Shown piece by piece: positions 63,940 through 64,000 of a DNA stretch of 64,000 nt. The position numbers were made by a program, and so were the translations under genes. The DNA lies in the NCBI GenBank assembly GCA_963749895.1, contig CAVVOG010000001.1, positions 372,001 to 436,000 of the forward strand, given 5' to 3'. Under the pieces are notes generated by a model. It was given only the letters and a program-made list of their open reading frames with translations. It was not told the DNA's origin and searched no databases. Within the stretch, counting starts at the first letter, position 1. Each line of letters opens with the position of its first letter. This DNA comes from AC-51 sp963749895 (GTDB lineage Bacteria > Actinomycetota > UBA4738 > HRBIN12).

Positions 63940-64000
63940 ATGCTCGCACCCAGGAACCCACAGGAACTGCTGATCGAGCTCGAGCCGGTCCTGAAGCGCG
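63940..64000 (+). CDS. 5' end of a gene running off the window
   Basis: ATG 63940 with AGGAGGAG 6 bases upstream begins MLAPRNPQELLIELEPVLKR and the window ends in the 21st codon. The start is well supported, but 20 residues are too few to name a family. Confidence 0.6.
   Translation, partial: MLAPRNPQELLIELEPVLKR

Overview
The window is a high-G+C chromosome segment from a member of the Actinomycetota. The order cca, Nudix, DUF6049, murJ, sigM/anti-sigma, trxB, trxA, cwlM, parB/parA, rsmG, jag, yidC, yidD, rnpA, rpmH, dnaA, dnaN, recF, dciA, gyrB, gyrA, DUF3566, tRNA-Ile is the origin neighbourhood of that phylum. Two F420-type LLM oxidoreductases, a nickel superoxide dismutase and many apparently leaderless genes fit the same placement. 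Class or order cannot be fixed from the sequence. I see no insertion sequence, prophage, CRISPR array or rRNA.

Layout. 1-14.4 kb is an accessory patchwork: an LLM oxidoreductase running off the left edge, an exported TolB-propeller/cupredoxin-like protein, two MFS exporters (one with a MarR regulator), a secreted zinc phospholipase C-like enzyme, a TusA-DsrE2 sulfur-carrier pair behind a cysteine-rich leader peptide and hairpin, a matrixin-like protease, a CSLREA/beta-helix/RTX surface protein, the sodN/sodX pair, and a YchF-like GTPase. 14.6-24.8 kb carries a polyamine-type ABC transporter without an ATPase gene, a MerR-TOBE regulator with a MOT1 molybdate transporter, signal peptidase I, a CtpE-like P-type ATPase and a VapBC-type toxin-antitoxin pair. 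25-47 kb is the conserved left flank of the origin: tRNA CCA-adding enzyme, orphan PilT, Nudix, envelope genes, sigma/anti-sigma, thioredoxin system, CwlM-like protein, a small metabolic insert (LLM, SDR, aminotransferase, Ddl), then the minus-strand operon rpmH-rnpA-yidD-yidC-jag-rsmG-parA-parB with a perfect parS at the rsmG start codon. 47.2-49.1 kb holds dnaA and the probable oriC. 49.1-58.4 kb is dnaN-recF-dciA-gyrB-gyrA and the tRNA-Ile. 58.4-64 kb is accessory again: a GNAT plus N-succinylamino acid racemase/OSBS pair, then a tightly overlapping operon resembling a reduced methylamine-dehydrogenase (mau) maturation cluster.

How the genes work together. The core supplies replication initiation, segregation, topoisomerase, membrane insertion and redox functions. 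Regulation is often visible at the start codon: more than a dozen genes have a TANNNT -10 box 6-10 bases before ATG/GTG, so their mRNAs probably begin at or near the start codon. The observations most worth following are the cysteine-rich attenuator-like leader of tusA-dsrE2 and the mau-like operon, whose small Tat-exported protein has ten Cys and exactly two Trp.
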